A stretch of DNA of 27,785 nt. Origin: Pseudomonadota bacterium. Its GTDB lineage: Bacteria; Desulfobacterota; Syntrophia; Syntrophales; UBA5619. Under the pieces are notes generated by a model. The model was not told where the DNA came from, did not search any database, and was given only the letters and a program-made list of their open reading frames with translations. The first letter of the stretch is position 1. Each line of letters begins with the position of its first letter. This document shows positions 15,982 through 23,514 of this stretch, in pieces. The stretch is from NCBI GenBank assembly GCA_018827585.1, contig JAHJXP010000273.1, positions 1-27,785 on the forward strand, read 5' to 3'. The position numbers and the translations under genes are program-made.

Positions 15982-16508
15982 TTCAATTGCATATCGGGAG
16001 GCAGACGTTCGATTTCGATTGCGGGCCCAAGGCCCTGCAGACCGTGATGGCATACTACGGCGTGGAAACAAGGGAAGACAAGCTGATGAAGGCCCTTGGA
16101 ACGGGCCAAGAAGGTACCCCGGTGTCTGCCATGATAGCGTTATCTGAGCAATACGGATTTCGTGTCGAAGCGGGTGAGCACTGGAATCTCCAGGATGTGA
16201 AGCGCTTCGTTGATGAAGGAAATCCGGTCATCGTTCTTCTGCAAGCCTGGGCAGATAGGTATATGAGTCTCGAAGAATGGCGCAAAGACTACGAGGACGG
16301 ACATTACGCTATCGTCATTGACCATGCGAAGGGGGTACTGCTGTTTGAGGACCCGGGGTCCTTTCGGAGGACCTGGTTACGGGAACGGGAGTTCTTGGCA
16401 CGGTGGCACGACATCGACACCAGGACCAAGAAGAAATACGAACGGTTTGGCATGGTGCTCTTGGGCAGGAAACCCGTCCAGACGACGACACCGCAGCACA
16501 TGGATTGA
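15978..16508 (+). CDS. C39-like papain-fold peptidase
   Basis: A 176-residue protein starting with a GTG that overlaps the upstream stop codon. The N-terminus holds TFDFDCGPKALQTVMAYYG, the typical nucleophile block of C39 peptidases (Cys15). The second block is EDGHYAIVIDHAKGVLLFEDP, providing His109 and Asp125 for a Cys-His-Asp triad. C39 domains process double-glycine leader peptides when fused to ABC transporters. Stand-alone members such as this one, without membrane segments or a transporter, have unclear substrates. With the upstream amidohydrolase it forms a two-gene unit of lower GC content, possibly acquired by transfer and acting on one peptide-like substrate. That link is inference. 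Confidence 0.8.
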   Translation: MIQLHIGRQTFDFDCGPKALQTVMAYYGVETREDKLMKALGTGQEGTPVSAMIALSEQYGFRVEAGEHWNLQDVKRFVDEGNPVIVLLQAWADRYMSLEEWRKDYEDGHYAIVIDHAKGVLLFEDPGSFRRTWLREREFLARWHDIDTRTKKKYERFGMVLLGRKPVQTTTPQHMD

Positions 16509-16509
16509 A

Positions 16510-16534
16510 CCCGCCCGCCCTGATCGGCGGGGCG
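16510..16534. terminator. GC-rich hairpin between convergent genes
   Basis: CCCGCC (16510-16515) and GGCGGG (16526-16531) pair across a ten-base loop just after the C39-like stop codon and before the end of menG. No T-run follows directly, so termination by this hairpin is only possible. Confidence 0.3.
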
Positions 16535-16552
16535 ACTTGCCCTTCCAAATTT

Positions 16553-17368
16553 TTACCCTTGCGCTCCAGTAAGCGGATATTCCCTCGATTTCCCCTCCGT
16601 CTCTTCTTCCCTTCGGCCGATGTAGAGGCTGGTGATGCCCAGGGTCAGGGAATGCCGCTCCACCTCCCGGAAGCCGGCCTCCTCCATCATCCCCAGGAAC
16701 GCTTTCGGCGCTGGGAAATGGAGGATGGAGTCGACGAGATAGATGTAGGCGGCTGGGTTCCGGGAGAAGAAGCGCGCGACGCTTGGAAGGAAGCGCTTCA
16801 GGTAGGGGGCGAAGGCCTTTTTCCAGAGGTGGTTCTGGGGCGCGTTTATCTCCAGGACGAAGACCCGGCCTCCGGGGACGAGGACCCGCCGCATCTCCCG
16901 GAGGGCCTGAAGGCGGTCGGGTATGTTCCGGATGCCGAAGGCGACCGACGCGGCGTCGAAGCTTTCGTCGGGAAAGGGGAGCGCCAGGGCGTCGGCCTGG
17001 ATAAGGCGGATGCGCTCCGCAAGGCCGCCGCGGTCGAGCTTGAGCCGGCCGACGCCGAGCATCTCCCGGACGAAGTCGACCCCCGTCACCCGGATTGCCG
17101 GATGGCGGCGCGCGGCTTCGATGGCCAGGTCCGCCGTGCCGGTCGCGATGTCGAGGAGGAGGAAGGTATCGAAAAACCGCATCTTCCGGACGGCGAAGCG
17201 GCGCCAGGCGACGTCGCGGCGGAGGCTCAGCACGCGGTTGAGGAAGTCGTACCGTCCCGTGATCGTGGCAAAGATATCCCGGACCATCCTGACATGCTCG
17301 TCGCGGCCGATCCCCGTCACCGGCGGGTACTGCTTGGGTTCTGAATCCCTGACAGGTTCTGTGTCCAT
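16553..17368 (-). CDS. ubiE: Demethylmenaquinone/ubiquinone methyltransferase (UbiE/MenG)
   Basis: A 271-residue class I SAM-dependent methyltransferase. The characteristic N-terminal segment DIFATITGRYDFLNRVLSL is present, followed by the SAM-binding motif LLDIATGTADLA, the second motif TGVDFVREML and the family signature VAFGIRNIPDRLQALREM. The C-terminal part includes LDxxL-like hydrophobic helices and YIGRREE. The enzyme methylates demethylmenaquinone to menaquinone; in an anaerobe the quinone would serve electron transport from Etf or formate dehydrogenase. Its ATG shares one base with the thyX stop (TGATG), so the two genes are translationally coupled. The first 20 residues before GRDEHVRM are a charged extension typical of many members. 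Confidence 0.93.
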   Translation of the reverse strand: MDTEPVRDSEPKQYPPVTGIGRDEHVRMVRDIFATITGRYDFLNRVLSLRRDVAWRRFAVRKMRFFDTFLLLDIATGTADLAIEAARRHPAIRVTGVDFVREMLGVGRLKLDRGGLAERIRLIQADALALPFPDESFDAASVAFGIRNIPDRLQALREMRRVLVPGGRVFVLEINAPQNHLWKKAFAPYLKRFLPSVARFFSRNPAAYIYLVDSILHFPAPKAFLGMMEEAGFREVERHSLTLGITSLYIGRREEETEGKSREYPLTGAQG

Positions 17369-18891
17369 CAGTCTTTCCCGGCGAAGGTCCTCTCGTAAAG
17401 GGAATCGAATCCGTCTTTCCCCGAGGCCAGCATCAGCGTGAGCGGCATGACCTTCCTCCCCTCATTGACCATCTGCAAGGCGGTCTCCCGGATGTCCCAC
17501 TGGGCGTGGCCGTCCGCCCGGACGCGGGCCATGTGGTAGAGTTCCCGCGCGCTGAGACGCATCGCGACTCGACGGCGGTGGGCGTTCGTCAGGACATAGG
17601 CGGCCGCGGCGGGCGAGACCCGGCGGATCATCTCCCACATCTCTTCCGACCGGGCGCATACCTCCCGGAAGGGACGCTCCATGCCGACCGCCGCAACGGC
17701 GGGCGGGACCGTGACGCCGAGCGCCGGGTCGTAGTCCTGGACGGTGATCGTGGCCATCCGGTGCCTTTTCACCTGGGCGAAGCAGGTTGCGCTGATCGTC
17801 AGTTCAAAGGTAAGCCCGACGTGCTCGAATTCCCGCGGGGCGGCGTCGTAGGCCTTCATCCGCCGGAGAGAGGTCTTGACGAGGGCCTCCTTTCCTGCGC
17901 CGTCTATGCCTGCCGCGATTTCCCGGCAGCGGGCCAGCGGGAGCGGTGAGGAGCTGTGGAGCAGCGCCGCAACCACCGTTTCGTCGGCACCGGAGGTCGC
18001 CTCGATCAGGCGGACGAGACCATCCTTTTCCCCGGCGCTGCCGGCGGGTCGTTCCGGGCATTTTCCGGTTTCTCCTTGCGAACCGGAAAGCTCCGGAGCC
18101 ATTGTCGCGACGATCTCCGCCGCCTGCGCCCGGAGCGCCTCCCTTGTCTCGCGGTCGTAGGCCGTCGGTTCCGTGTAGCGGACGAGCGACGGGGCGACAT
18201 CCCTGGTCGCGTCGTAGAGCCTCCGGCTGTACTCGTTGGCCTCGGCCAGCGGACAGGCGGCCAGCCGCCGGATCATCAGCTCAATGTTCCGGGCGTTGAC
18301 GGTCATCCCTAACTGGGTTTCCGTGGCGAGGGCCAGGACGTAACGGGCGTCCTCCTTGGCCCACCCCTCCAGGAGCGATTTGTTCGCCGGGTCGGCGGCA
18401 AGTTCCGGGTTCCGGGCGAAAACATGGGGGCGGAGCTTCTCGTAGAACTCGTGGTAGAAGCGGTTCTGCATCCGGACGGCGGCGACGAAGTCCTCTTCCA
18501 GACCCGCCTGCCGGATCTCGGCGGGGATGACGAAGTCGTCCTGGAGCAGGACGTAGCGCTGGGACTTCTCGGTGTAGGAGGCCAAACGGAATTTTTCGAT
18601 CTCCTCGACGAGCAGACGCGAGACCCCAAGGACGTCGAGGTTGAAGACGGCGTGCTCGGCGATGGAGCTGTGGCCCATCTCGAAGACGATGTTCCGGTTG
18701 GAGGCCCTGGCTTTCTCCACCTCGCCCCGCGCGATCCGGCGCAACTCGTTGACCGGCCGCGGGTACCGGCTGATACGGGCGTAGGCGGCCGCGACGGTCT
18801 CCGGCGTCAGGTCCTGCCGCTCGGGGCGCTCGGCCGCGATCTCCCGGATGATATCGTAGTCGATGTTGTGTCCCGCCAGAATGACATCCAT
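17368..18891 (-). CDS. thyX: Double-domain ThyX-like flavin-dependent thymidylate synthase
   Basis: A 507-residue protein made of two ThyX-type domains, whereas a usual ThyX has 200-250 residues and acts as a tetramer. The N-terminal domain (about 60-240) shows GHSSIAEHAVFNLDVLGV and then KFRLASYTEKSQRYV: the dUMP-loop residues are kept but RHR is reduced to KFR. It later has TVNARNIELM but lacks the AQWE segment. The C-terminal domain (about 340-500) shows FEHVGLTFEL, then VKRHRMATITVQDYDP: RHR is kept but the SxxExSxRY loop is lost. It later has SARELYHMARVRADGHAQWD. A Gly/Ser-rich linker lies at about 270-290. ThyX makes dTMP from dUMP using methylene-THF and FAD. Composite active sites between halves are plausible. 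The ATG follows GGAGGAGG by seven bases. Confidence 0.85.
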   Translation of the reverse strand: MDVILAGHNIDYDIIREIAAERPERQDLTPETVAAAYARISRYPRPVNELRRIARGEVEKARASNRNIVFEMGHSSIAEHAVFNLDVLGVSRLLVEEIEKFRLASYTEKSQRYVLLQDDFVIPAEIRQAGLEEDFVAAVRMQNRFYHEFYEKLRPHVFARNPELAADPANKSLLEGWAKEDARYVLALATETQLGMTVNARNIELMIRRLAACPLAEANEYSRRLYDATRDVAPSLVRYTEPTAYDRETREALRAQAAEIVATMAPELSGSQGETGKCPERPAGSAGEKDGLVRLIEATSGADETVVAALLHSSSPLPLARCREIAAGIDGAGKEALVKTSLRRMKAYDAAPREFEHVGLTFELTISATCFAQVKRHRMATITVQDYDPALGVTVPPAVAAVGMERPFREVCARSEEMWEMIRRVSPAAAAYVLTNAHRRRVAMRLSARELYHMARVRADGHAQWDIRETALQMVNEGRKVMPLTLMLASGKDGFDSLYERTFAGKD

Positions 18892-18994
18892 CTTTTGCCT
18901 CCTCCTCGAAATGACAAAGCTCTCAGTATATGTTGTAATCTTGCATCCTTTTCAAAAGCCGTCAATCATGGTAAGGCCGATTTTCAACGCCTCT

Positions 18995-19792
18995 TCAACG
19001 CAGAAAGAACGGAAGCGGCGGGATCTCGACGGGCGCCAGGCGGTCCCCTTCGTAGAGGACCTGGGCCAAATAGAGGCCCGAGGGGGGCGCCGTGCATCGT
19101 GCGGGGAGCTCCGAGGCGTGCACCAGCAGCCGTTCGATGTCGGTCCGGGATAGGTTCCCCCGCCCCGCCTCGACAAGGATGCCGGCGAGCCGGCGGACCA
19201 TCTTCCAGAGGAAATGGGAGCCGGCGATCCGAAAGACGATCATGTCGCTCCGGGCGATGATCTCCGCCCGGTCGATCTGCACCTCCGTAGAGAGGTGCTT
19301 GTCGATCCGCTTGTCGGCAAACGAGGCGAAATCGTGAAATCCCAGGAAGATCTCCGCCGACGCCTTCATCCGGCCGGGGTCGAGATCGTCCTTCACCCAC
19401 CAGACGTAGCGCTTTCCGAAGGCCGTCCGGTGGCGCGAGATCAGGTAGAGATAACTCCTCCCGCGGGCGCTGTGGCGGGCGTGGAAACCCGCCGGCGCCT
19501 CTTCCACCTTCAGGATGTTGATCGGGGCGGGGAGGAGGTCGTTAAGGCCGAAGAGGAGCCGCTGCGGGGGGAGCCGGCGAGGGGCGTCGAGGTGGGCGAC
19601 TTGGGCGAGGGCGTGGACGCCAGCGTCGGTCCGGCCTGCGCCCTGGACATCGACATCCGCCCCGAAGAGATCCCGGGCGGCCTCGATTAGGGTCCCCTGA
19701 ATGCTCCGGGCGTTTTTCTGAGTCTGCCAGCCGCTGTAACCGGTGCCGTCGTACTCGATCGTCAGTCTGTACCGGCAAGAGGTGAAACCCAT
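18995..19792 (-). CDS. truA: tRNA pseudouridine(38-40) synthase
   Basis: A 265-residue TruA from the ATG at 19792 (MGFTSCRYRLTIEYDGTGYS), which has a GAGGAGA box about eight bases upstream. A longer frame to 19882 adds 30 arginine-rich residues absent from the family and is not preferred. The catalytic motif GAGRTDAGVHALAQVAH contains the essential Asp. Other matches are FHARHSARGRSYLYLI, FLWKMVRRLAGILVEAG, and the C-terminal AxPSGLYLAQVLYEG. The enzyme modifies uridines 38-40 in the anticodon stem-loop of many tRNAs. It is upstream of thyX on the same strand with a 103-base gap. Confidence 0.95.
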   Translation of the reverse strand: MGFTSCRYRLTIEYDGTGYSGWQTQKNARSIQGTLIEAARDLFGADVDVQGAGRTDAGVHALAQVAHLDAPRRLPPQRLLFGLNDLLPAPINILKVEEAPAGFHARHSARGRSYLYLISRHRTAFGKRYVWWVKDDLDPGRMKASAEIFLGFHDFASFADKRIDKHLSTEVQIDRAEIIARSDMIVFRIAGSHFLWKMVRRLAGILVEAGRGNLSRTDIERLLVHASELPARCTAPPSGLYLAQVLYEGDRLAPVEIPPLPFFLR

Positions 19793-20350
19793 CGCCTGTT
19801 CTCCTCTTTCCCGGTTTCCCGGCGGAAGGCGCCGTGAACGAGGAGGGTCTTCCTGTGGAAAAATCTCTGTCCGTCGCCGCATAGTGCGTCCACCTCTTCA
19901 TTGCATGTATTCACGGCCTTTGTTGCCTCCCGCCGCTTTCCGAGGGCGAACTCCAGCAGGGACAACGAGCGGAAGGTCGGGCTTTCGGGTCCGGCCCGGA
20001 ATGACAAGCCGCACTATCTGCGGGGCGGTTCCACCCCGCCGTTTTCCGGCGGTTCCACCAAGAGGCTCATCCCCTCCAACCCGGAGAAGTTGTGGAAACA
20101 ACCGGATTCCGGTTTTCATCGGAATGGCGAAAGACGGCGATTTCCGACTTTTTACGATAGCGTCGTTGGCGCCACTGTAGAGATTTTTAAGGATTCCTGC
20201 AATCTTTTTGATGATGATCATCCCGGACCGAGGGAAAATTTTTATGGCATTCGCTCCGGAAGCTTGTTATATCACTCACAACTTGCATCCTGCGTGACGA
20301 CCGGTCCGGAACGGGTTTCCGCTTTGCCGTGCGGATAAAAGGAGGGAAGC
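19793..20350. other. 558-base intergenic region with short repeats, no gene recognised
   Basis: The region separates divergent truA and the selenoprotein gene. It has a direct repeat GGCGGTTCCACC at 20024-20035 and 20048-20059, the first inside a CGGGG/CCCCG hairpin. It also has the palindrome ATTCCG...CGGAAT at 20106-20125, which looks like a remnant of a dispersed ATTCCGG-type repeat. From about 20160 it becomes AT-richer, as expected near a promoter, but no convincing -35/-10 pair could be placed. Confidence 0.5.
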
Positions 20351-20554
20351 ATGTCAGAGGAGATCATCATCTACGGAAAGGAGCATTGACCCTACACCCA
20401 GAAGGCCAGGTCGGCCTACGGGAAGAGGGCCAGGTACGTGGACGTGGCCGAGCCGGGCGAACTCGCGGAGATGCTCAGGCTCTCCGGAGGGAAGCGACAG
20501 GTCCCTGTCATTGCGGAGGGCGGCAGGGTTACTATCGGCTACGGCGGCACCTGA
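20351..20554 (+). CDS. Glutaredoxin-like selenoprotein (UPYT active site), UGA-recoded
   Basis: Reading through the in-frame TGA at 20387-20389 as selenocysteine gives a 67-residue glutaredoxin-fold protein: MSEEIIIYGKEH-U-PYTQKAR, with Sec13. U-P-Y-T occupies the place of the glutaredoxin CPYC motif, directly after the first beta strand. The second half carries the cis-proline block RQVPVIAEGG and ends VTIGYGGT, as in small glutaredoxins that bind a thiol cofactor. The ATG follows a near-consensus AAAGGAGG by six bases. A hairpin fitting a bacterial SECIS follows the UGA. The product resembles the family of short Uxx-type redox selenoproteins known from anaerobic Deltaproteobacteria. A nitroreductase begins 82 bases downstream, suggesting an operon. 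Without recoding only 12 residues would be made, and the coding character beyond the TGA would be unexplained. Confidence 0.9.
20390..20422 (+). promoter_or_regulatory. Candidate bacterial SECIS element of the glutaredoxin-like gene
   Basis: Directly after the UGA, AGGCC (20403-20407) pairs perfectly with GGCCT (20413-20417) around the five-base loop AGGTC, which has G at its second position. A lower CCC/GGG stem (20397-20399 with 20420-20422) extends it. The loop starts 18 bases after the UGA, within the range expected for SelB-dependent elements. Confidence 0.7.
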
Positions 20555-20636
20555 GACGTATGATGACCGGCCGTGCGCCGGTGGATTGTCAGTCATTGTA
20601 GTTCTGTTACAATTTCTGGGGAAGGGGAGAAGAGCG

Positions 20637-21302
20637 ATGGAGATTTTTCAGACCGTGACAACGAGAAGGTGCATCCGCAAGTTCAGGCCCGATCCTGTAC
20701 CCGGGGAGCTCGTCCGGGAGCTCCTGGAAGCCGCCCGCTGGTCGCCCTCCTGGGGGAACACCCAGCCGTGGGAGATCGTCGTGGTCGCAGGGGAACCGCT
20801 GAAACGCTTCAGGGAAGCCAACCGGAAGCGGTTCATGGAGGGCGCCGCCGCCGCGCCGGACACGCCGATGCCGGAAGTATGGCCGGAGCTTTTCAAGAGA
20901 CGGTACACGGAGGTGGGGAAAAGGGTCCTGACCGCGCTTTTGATTCCTCGCGAGGACGTGGAAGCCCGCGTCCGCTACGGGGGCGACATGGCCGCTCTCT
21001 TCGACGCCCCCTGTCTGCTTTTGTTCTGCGTTGACAAAGGCCTCGCCCGGGAGTACGCGATGCTCGACATCGGAGCGATCCAGCAGACCGTATGCCTGCT
21101 GGCCCACGCCCGGGGCCTGGGGAGCTGCATCCTGGCCGCCTCTGTAAGATATCCGGCGCTAATCCGAGAGGCCATCAAGATCCAGGAAGGAAAGGCCGTC
21201 ATTATCGGCGTTGCGCTCGGCTATCCCGATTCCGAGGCCCCGATCAACCATTTTGCAAGGGAGAGGGCAACCCCGGATGAATTTATCACCTGGGTCAGTT
21301 AA
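20637..21302 (+). CDS. Nitroreductase-family flavoprotein
   Basis: A 221-residue FMN-dependent nitroreductase-fold protein, from the ATG at 20637 that follows GGGGAGA. An open extension upstream overlaps the selenoprotein gene and is not used. The N-terminal FMN-phosphate motif is TTRRCIRKFRPDPVP, followed by AARWSPSWGNTQPWEIVVV. The second FMN-binding block is GAIQQTVCLLAHARGLGSCI, and the C-terminus has VALGYPDSEAPINHF. The insertion with basic residues at about 60-110 is variable in the family. Members reduce nitro groups, quinones, flavins or enoates using NAD(P)H; the substrate here is unknown. Its position after a redox selenoprotein suggests a shared redox task, which is inference. Confidence 0.9.
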   Translation: MEIFQTVTTRRCIRKFRPDPVPGELVRELLEAARWSPSWGNTQPWEIVVVAGEPLKRFREANRKRFMEGAAAAPDTPMPEVWPELFKRRYTEVGKRVLTALLIPREDVEARVRYGGDMAALFDAPCLLLFCVDKGLAREYAMLDIGAIQQTVCLLAHARGLGSCILAASVRYPALIREAIKIQEGKAVIIGVALGYPDSEAPINHFARERATPDEFITWVS

Positions 21303-21330
21303 AAATTAACATAAGACGGGCGGATAAAGG

Positions 21331-22206
21331 GTGAACGCGACAAACGGCAGCGTTCTGCTGCGCCGGCAGGATGTCGGGGGTGCGGAGATCTCCTATCTTC
21401 TCTACGAGGGAGAGGGTCCACCCCTCATTTTCCTCCATGCCACCGGTTTTATGCCCTGGCTCTGGCACCCCCTCGCGCGGGAGCTCGCCCCCGCCTACCG
21501 CATCGTCGCCCCTTCTTTCTGCGATCACCGCGAGACCGATCCTGAAAACGGGGGACTCAACTGGGCGACCCTGGCGGAGGACACCTGCCGCCTCTGCGAC
21601 GCCCTGCAGTTTAAAAGACCTTTCCTGGTGGGCCATTCGATGGGATCGACGGTGCTCGTAATCGCCAATGCCTTCTACGGCCTCTCCGCGGCGGGCATGG
21701 TCCTCATCGAGCCCATCCTTCTGCCCCGGGAATTCTACCAGGGGCCGATGCGCGTGGACGAGCACCCCCTCGCCGCCAAGGCCATCCGGCGGACAAACTT
21801 CTGGCGCGACCGGGACGAGGCCATGGCCTATCTCCACTCCCGCGCGCTGTTTCAGGCATGGGACGAGGAGATGCTGGAGCTCTACCTCCGCCACGGCATG
21901 ACCCAGGGGGATAACGGGGGGCTCCGGCTCGCCTGCAGCCCGCGCCGCGAGGCCGCCCTCTTCATGGGGGGCAGGCATATGGACCCCTGGCCCCTCCTTC
22001 CGAAAATTTCCTGCCCCGTCCTGATTCTGGAAGGGGAAAAGAGCGAGAACAGGGATTTTATCGACCTCGACCGCGTCCGCTCCCTCATCCCGGATTGTGA
22101 ACGCCGCGTGGTGAAGGACGCGGGTCACCTGATCCCCATGGAACGCCCCCGGGAGGTGACCGGCCTCATCCGGGAGTTCTTCAATCCCCTGCGGCCGGAG
22201 GGGTAA
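21331..22206 (+). CDS. Alpha/beta-hydrolase
   Basis: A 291-residue alpha/beta-hydrolase starting with GTG. The oxyanion strand PPLIFLHATGFMPWLWHPLA is followed by the nucleophile elbow LVGHSMGSTVLV (Ser in GHSMG). The acid residue probably lies near ILEGEKSENRDFIDLDRV, and the catalytic His is in VKDAGHLIPMERP. A lid region is predicted at about 130-195, with several Arg and Trp residues. The fold is secure but the ester, thioester or C-C bond hydrolysed cannot be named. It lies 28 bases after the nitroreductase on the same strand, so it probably belongs to the same transcript. Confidence 0.9.
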   Translation: MNATNGSVLLRRQDVGGAEISYLLYEGEGPPLIFLHATGFMPWLWHPLARELAPAYRIVAPSFCDHRETDPENGGLNWATLAEDTCRLCDALQFKRPFLVGHSMGSTVLVIANAFYGLSAAGMVLIEPILLPREFYQGPMRVDEHPLAAKAIRRTNFWRDRDEAMAYLHSRALFQAWDEEMLELYLRHGMTQGDNGGLRLACSPRREAALFMGGRHMDPWPLLPKISCPVLILEGEKSENRDFIDLDRVRSLIPDCERRVVKDAGHLIPMERPREVTGLIREFFNPLRPEG

Positions 22207-22303
22207 GGAAAGGACAATCTTCGATGGAAACAAGCGATTTCGCGGACAGGGACCGCCGGGCGGGCCGGGGTCCCGCAGGGACGAAGGGGGCTTTGGCGAA
22301 GTG

Positions 22304-22528
22304 ATGCAGACGGACAGCGAGCGCACAACGGAAGGGCACGCCCTTCCGGAACAGCGGCAGAGGGCCGAAAACAGGTGGTGCGAAAGGCACGGCTACTTCA
22401 TCGACATGGACGCCTGCCGGGCCAGGGCCAGACGCCGGCGGTTCTGCGGCCGCTGCCTCGCCCGCTGGCGGCAACTGTCCCTGCCCTTTCCTCCTATTTC
22501 ACCATCCGGCCGATTATCCGGCAATTGA
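22304..22528 (+). CDS. Small Cys-rich, Arg-rich protein
   Basis: A 74-residue protein from the ATG at 22304 (a GTG one codon upstream is the alternative). The central part, WCERHGYFIDMDAC followed by RRRRFCGRCLARW, has four Cys and one His in a spacing that could bind a metal ion. It ends with LSLPFPPISPSG. I do not recognise a named family. The gene lies 97 bases after the alpha/beta-hydrolase on the same strand, and a repeat copy begins just after its stop. A real gene is likely but not certain, since no strong ribosome binding site is seen. Confidence 0.5.
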   Translation: MQTDSERTTEGHALPEQRQRAENRWCERHGYFIDMDACRARARRRRFCGRCLARWRQLSLPFPPISPSGRLSGN

Positions 22529-22533
22529 ATTCG

Positions 22534-22609
22534 TGACGCTCTCGCAAAAAGCCATAAAAAGCCTTGAACTGGGGACGGTTTCGTAAAAAGGCTGTAGGCA
22601 AGGCGCGCT
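22534..22609. repeat. Interspersed palindromic repeat, copy 4 (truncated)
   Basis: It starts with the leader module GACGCTCTCGCAAAAAGCCA and GCCTTGAACTGGGGAC, then the left terminal repeat GGTTTCGTAAAAAGGC and GGCAAGGCGCGC. The copy ends there; the interior and right terminal repeat are missing. The leader matches copy 2 (7414) closely. Confidence 0.75.
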
Positions 22610-22673
22610 TTTCGGCCTCCTTTAAAACCGGCGGCGGCGCAAAGCAATTGCCAGGCCTTTCCCGCACAGGTGC

Positions 22674-23264
22674 TTAGGGATTCGCCGGTTTGCAGATCAC
22701 CTCTTTGACCTTCAGGTCGAAAATATGGGAGCTCGTGGCCGGCCGCAGGACGAGGGCCGAATCCGCCCCCTTCCCCGTCCCTCCTACTGCAATCACATCC
22801 TCGTCGGTCCGGATGAGGCCAGCATCGGCGGCCATCAGGGCGATCTCGACGGCTACCTTCGTCCCCTGGCCGAAAATGCGGAGGGTAAAGGCCATGATCT
22901 CGTCCACCTGATAGGCGCCGACCTTGTTTCTCACGCCGCGCCCGACGCCGCCGAAGGCATGGGCGCAGGTCAGGACCTTGACGCCTTTTTCGGTCAGTTT
23001 GCGGCGGTCCTCCTCGCCCAACTTCTGCACATTGGGCTCCGCGAAGCCGGTTACATGGGTGACGGCGACGATCTCGAGGGCGGGATCTAAGCGCTTGATA
23101 GCTTCAAAGGCCGTTCGTCCGCTGCATGTCGCCAGGACCACCCGGCCGATGGCGAGCTCCTTCGCCCGCCGGCCGACGGCTTCCAGAACGGCCAGGGTAT
23201 TGGCGGGACCGGGTTTCGTGAAGTACCGGCAGGATATATCCTGGAACAAGGCGTTTGCTTCCAT
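22674..23264 (-). CDS. Pyruvate-kinase C-terminal-domain-like protein
   Basis: A 196-residue protein resembling stand-alone versions of the pyruvate kinase C-terminal (alpha/beta) domain. Typical elements are GRVVLATCSGRTAFEAIKRL, IVAVTHVTGFAEPNVQKLGE, VKVLTCAHAFGGVGRGVRNK and EDVIAVGGTGKGADSALVLRP. The domain in pyruvate kinase binds an allosteric phosphosugar; free-standing relatives in anaerobes have no established function. There is no barrel domain, so it cannot be a pyruvate kinase. A strong CAGGAGG box precedes the ATG by about seven bases. It is a single-gene unit, divergent from the heme sensor kinase. Confidence 0.8.
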   Translation of the reverse strand: MEANALFQDISCRYFTKPGPANTLAVLEAVGRRAKELAIGRVVLATCSGRTAFEAIKRLDPALEIVAVTHVTGFAEPNVQKLGEEDRRKLTEKGVKVLTCAHAFGGVGRGVRNKVGAYQVDEIMAFTLRIFGQGTKVAVEIALMAADAGLIRTDEDVIAVGGTGKGADSALVLRPATSSHIFDLKVKEVICKPANP

Positions 23265-23410
23265 ATTTTTACCTCCTGATTCTCTGAAAACGGGATGATC
23301 CCCCCATTACCTGTGGCAGCATCATAAACAGGCGGGCCTTTCGAGTCAATCATTATTGGCGCCCCGCCGCCATAACAATTCCGGCGTCATTTTATAAGTC
23401 AACGACTGTC

Positions 23411-23439
23411 TTGACTATCCTTTTACCATAAATTATCAT
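23411..23439 (+). promoter_or_regulatory. Sigma-70-type promoter of the sensor kinase
   Basis: TTGACT (23411-23416), a 17-base spacer and TATCAT (23434-23439) match the -35 and -10 consensus at five of six and four of six positions. It lies in the divergent gap about 75 bases upstream of the kinase start. Confidence 0.6.
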
Positions 23440-23514
23440 GAGTCTGCCTGTACAGCGGTCACGAGTTAACGACGGATATTGCGGGAGCCTCATCTTTCAC
23501 GGGGAGCAAGACGC

